Below, piece after piece: positions 21,624 through 23,717 of a stretch of DNA of 23,717 bases. The position numbers and the translations under genes were made by a program. How positions within the stretch are numbered: position 1 is the stretch's first letter; each line of letters starts with the position of its first letter. The notes beneath the pieces are model-generated. The model ran no database searches, was not told the DNA's origin, and was given only the letters and a program-made list of their open reading frames with translations. Origin of the DNA: a virus; IMG/VR virus record IMGVR_UViG_3300032236_000576, positions 1-23,717 of that record; one strand, given 5' to 3'.

Positions 21624-23153
21624 CTAGAATGAAAAAAACTCTGGCACAATGGCTTCTTCTATGTTACCAGCCCTCGTCGCACGGTCGAAGGCGATAATGA
21701 ACGCAATGGCGTTGTCAATTTTGCGTTTAGAAGTGTTTGATTCTTTGGTCACACGCACACCGCGAGCATCAGACTTGAGAACACAGTTGTCTAAGTGCCT
21801 GGCAAGTGCAGGATTACCGTCGTGAATAAGCTTCTTTTCAACCACAGCATCGAACACTTTTTGCGTTGCAGGGATCATATACTTCAAATAACCGGTGTTG
21901 TATTCAACAATCGGTAGACCTTGTTCCTGTAAAGCCTCCATAGTTCTCGCCCAACGGAACGGGTCGCAAGCAATTTCGCGAACCAACGGATACTTCTTCA
22001 CCCAATCGAACAGGGTTTGTTCAACATCCGCGATCGGCACACGCCAAGAATCGTCATCAACACCCCAGTTCTTCTCCCAAGTTGCAACCAGTTTTACCTT
22101 TGGCAGCTCGTCATCCTTCGGAATACTGACAGCGCAAATTGCGGTCGAGTCGCCCGAGAACGAACCATCGAAACCCAAAACATACTCGTCATCCTCAGAC
22201 CACTCAAAGTCTCCCTCAAGTTCACCCCAAACACCGTTAGGCAACCAAGCCGTCGTTGACGAAACCCACTGGTTCAACCGTTTAGTTCGAAACTCCGACT
22301 CAGGTGTTCGTTTCGCAGCCGAAGCAAAGTCAGCCTCAGACACCAAATCACCAAAGCCAGGGTTAGCCTCAGCCCAAGCCTTCGGATCAAGATGATTCCG
22401 GTCAGGGTTAGCCTCCCACCAAGCCATAAAAAATGAGGGATCAATGACTTCGCCCCTGGCAACCTTCTGGCCGTATTGGTAAAGCGTGTAAGCGATAGAG
22501 TCCGAACCGGTCGAATCGGACTTCTTGCCAGCCGTAGTAATCGCAACGAGCTGAGCAATCGAGCCACGGTTACCCATAGCCAAAGAGAACACGTCAAACA
22601 AGTCACGAGTCTGGTGTGCGTGCAACTCGTCGATGATGATACGGCTCGGGTTCGAGCCTTCCTTTGAGTAGGCTTCCGCCGAAACAACCTTCATCACCGA
22701 CTTGGAACCAGGCACATAAATTGAGTCTTTGTAAACCTGCACAATCTCAGACAACTCGCTCGACTCAATCATTCGCTTCGCCTCATTGAACACAATGCGA
22801 GCCTGTTCCTTCTCAGCGGCAGCCACAATGACCTCAGCACCCTCAACACCCTCAGCGATCAGGCTATAAAGCGCAAACGCCGCCGACGATAAAGCCGACT
22901 TGCCGTTCTTACGAGGCATCCCAATCAGGGCAGTAGAAGCCTTGTAACCACCGAAACCGTCTTGAGCGTAAACGTGGCGCAACAATTCACGCTGCCAATC
23001 ACGCAATTTCAAAGCATCGCCAGCCTTACCAGCAACACCATCCTTACCAATCGACCCAAACGACTCAGCAAACTCGGCAGCATAACGCCCATCAGAAACA
23101 GCAAGCGCAGCTTCATCAACAGGTGTCAACCAACGCGGCGGCCAACTACTCAC
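21624..23153 (-). CDS. terL: Terminase large subunit
   Basis: This 509-residue packaging motor pumps DNA into the prohead and cuts it. The ATPase domain has GMPRKNGKS at 79-87 as Walker A and RIIIDELHAH at 171-180 as Walker B with the DE pair. The nuclease domain has VLGFDGSFSGDSTAI (D329), REIACDPFRWA (D397) and KIDNAIAFIIAFD (D480), the three acidic metal ligands. All motor and nuclease residues are intact. The start is a GTG with GGAAGG six bases upstream, overlapping the small subunit stop. Confidence 0.96.
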   Translation of the reverse strand: MSSWPPRWLTPVDEAALAVSDGRYAAEFAESFGSIGKDGVAGKAGDALKLRDWQRELLRHVYAQDGFGGYKASTALIGMPRKNGKSALSSAAFALYSLIAEGVEGAEVIVAAAEKEQARIVFNEAKRMIESSELSEIVQVYKDSIYVPGSKSVMKVVSAEAYSKEGSNPSRIIIDELHAHQTRDLFDVFSLAMGNRGSIAQLVAITTAGKKSDSTGSDSIAYTLYQYGQKVARGEVIDPSFFMAWWEANPDRNHLDPKAWAEANPGFGDLVSEADFASAAKRTPESEFRTKRLNQWVSSTTAWLPNGVWGELEGDFEWSEDDEYVLGFDGSFSGDSTAICAVSIPKDDELPKVKLVATWEKNWGVDDDSWRVPIADVEQTLFDWVKKYPLVREIACDPFRWARTMEALQEQGLPIVEYNTGYLKYMIPATQKVFDAVVEKKLIHDGNPALARHLDNCVLKSDARGVRVTKESNTSKRKIDNAIAFIIAFDRATRAGNIEEAIVPEFFSF

Positions 23154-23586
23154 CTCGCGCCTTCCGTTCCAACAACTCTTGCAACTTACTCTTAGTCTTT
23201 ACCGACACAAGACCCAACCTGGTGCGGTCAGCAGGAGTAAACCCAAGCAACGACAAGTTAGCCGTGATCAGCCTCTCCAGGTCGTTCAACTGTTTGAACA
23301 TATGCCACTCTTCAGGCTTCTCAGCAATCAGCCTCTCGATAACAACCTTGCGGTCAAGTTGCTCACAAACCATTTGCAAAAGTTGTGTGTCAGTCTGAGA
23401 CGAAACCCACAGCTCGCCAGCGTTGAAAACAGAATCCCAAAGTTGCTTACCAGCCCATTCCAAAGGTCGCAACGGATCAACACGACCATAAGGCACCGGC
23501 TCGTATTCGTTAGATAACTTGATCTTGTTTTTGCCAGGGTTACCCTGCAACACCTTCAGTTCGGCAGGTTTAGGTGGATTAGCCAT
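23146..23586 (-). CDS. terS: Terminase small subunit (P27-like)
   Basis: This 146-residue protein recognises viral DNA and starts packaging. The opening PPKPAELKVLQGNPGKNKI is typical of P27-type small terminases. A helical body follows (WAGKQLWDSVFNAG, LQMVCEQLDRKVVIERLI), and the GFTPADRTRLGL segment near 120-131 is also characteristic of the family. I chose the ATG at 23586, which has GAGAGG nine bases upstream. The TTG three codons earlier would abut that site. It overlaps the large subunit by eight bases. Confidence 0.88.
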   Translation of the reverse strand: MANPPKPAELKVLQGNPGKNKIKLSNEYEPVPYGRVDPLRPLEWAGKQLWDSVFNAGELWVSSQTDTQLLQMVCEQLDRKVVIERLIAEKPEEWHMFKQLNDLERLITANLSLLGFTPADRTRLGLVSVKTKSKLQELLERKARGE

Positions 23587-23595
23587 AGTATTCAA

Positions 23596-23706
23596 CCTCT
23601 CATCAAAAGCCCTCAGCGAGCCTTGTGTGGCTTATTTGAACCATCACACGCCGAGCGTTTCAACTCTATACCAGAAACCTTTCAACTTCGGAGCGGTGCG
23701 AAAACT
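23596..23706 (-). promoter_or_regulatory. Leader before the terminase genes; possible late promoter and end site
   Basis: This is 111 bases without a gene. In minus-strand sense TGGTATAGA (23673-23665) resembles an extended -10 element. TTTCAACT occurs twice, at 23658-23665 and 23680-23687, 22 bases apart, as might terminase or regulator sites. Both readings are weak alone. Confidence 0.35.
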
Positions 23707-23717
23707 AGATCGGAAGA
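23707..23717. other. Illumina adapter remnant at the contig end
   Basis: The last 11 bases, AGATCGGAAGA, are identical to the beginning of the standard Illumina adapter (AGATCGGAAGAGC). They are almost certainly library sequence, not phage DNA. Confidence 0.93.

Noticed and set aside
23608-23640. AAAGCCCTCAGC shared with the 6348 terminator, as a second terminator
   Set aside because: Only one arm of the stem is shared; the remaining pairing is weak and no T run follows in a useful direction.
1-23717. tRNA genes, integrase, attachment site or lysogeny repressor
   Set aside because: I looked for tRNA-like cloverleaf segments, recombinase motifs and a repressor-type HTH gene and saw none. Their absence suggests a lytic phage, but the window may not be the whole genome.

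Overview
The window looks like a nearly complete genome segment of a tailed siphovirus with an HK97-type head that infects an actinobacterium. The host call rests on a phage-encoded WhiB-like Fe-S protein, a family essentially confined to Actinobacteria and their phages, on the moderate base composition, and on the typical actinophage gene order. An aquatic mid-GC actinobacterium is my inference, not a reading. I saw no integrase, tRNA, rRNA or CRISPR array, and no clear lysogeny repressor.

Almost everything is read from the minus strand, so functional order runs from high to low coordinates. From 23.6 kb down to about 9 kb lies the packaging, head and tail module: small and large terminase, a tiny membrane protein, portal, a small beta-rich protein, a very unusual multidomain protease, the major capsid protein followed by a terminator, a glycosyltransferase, the head-tail connector, a tail terminator-like protein, the tail tube, a tail assembly chaperone pair with a CCCAAAA -1 frameshift site, a gp10-like protein, a short tape measure protein and two minor tail or receptor-binding proteins. 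From 9.0 to 6.4 kb lies a lysis and surface module: a zinc ribbon protein, an XhlA-like protein, a secreted PA14 protein with a Pro-Val stalk, two holin candidates and a cysteine-peptidase endolysin. A bidirectional terminator at about 6.35 kb separates this from the only two plus-strand genes, a zinc-ribbon protein and the WhiB-like regulator. These diverge at about 5.8 kb from a leftward early unit containing a YqaJ exonuclease, a putative annealing protein, a coiled-coil protein, an HNH protein, zinc-finger paralogues, two winged-helix replication proteins, a DnaB-type helicase and an SSB-like protein.

The gene most worth attention is the 700-residue protease gene at 17700..19802. Ahead of the prohead protease it carries a HAD-type phosphatase domain and a Dps/ferritin-like domain with a complete ferroxidase motif (H330, H342, D357, E361). 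A second system worth attention is the replication block. It has four iteron-like repeats inside the initiator gene, conserved at DNA level across different reading frames next to AT-rich DNA. About 500 bases away is a leader with two mutually exclusive hairpins and an opposing, plus-strand intrinsic terminator. The last 11 bases of the window match the start of an Illumina adapter, which suggests that the true DNA end is at about 23706, just upstream of the small terminase gene.
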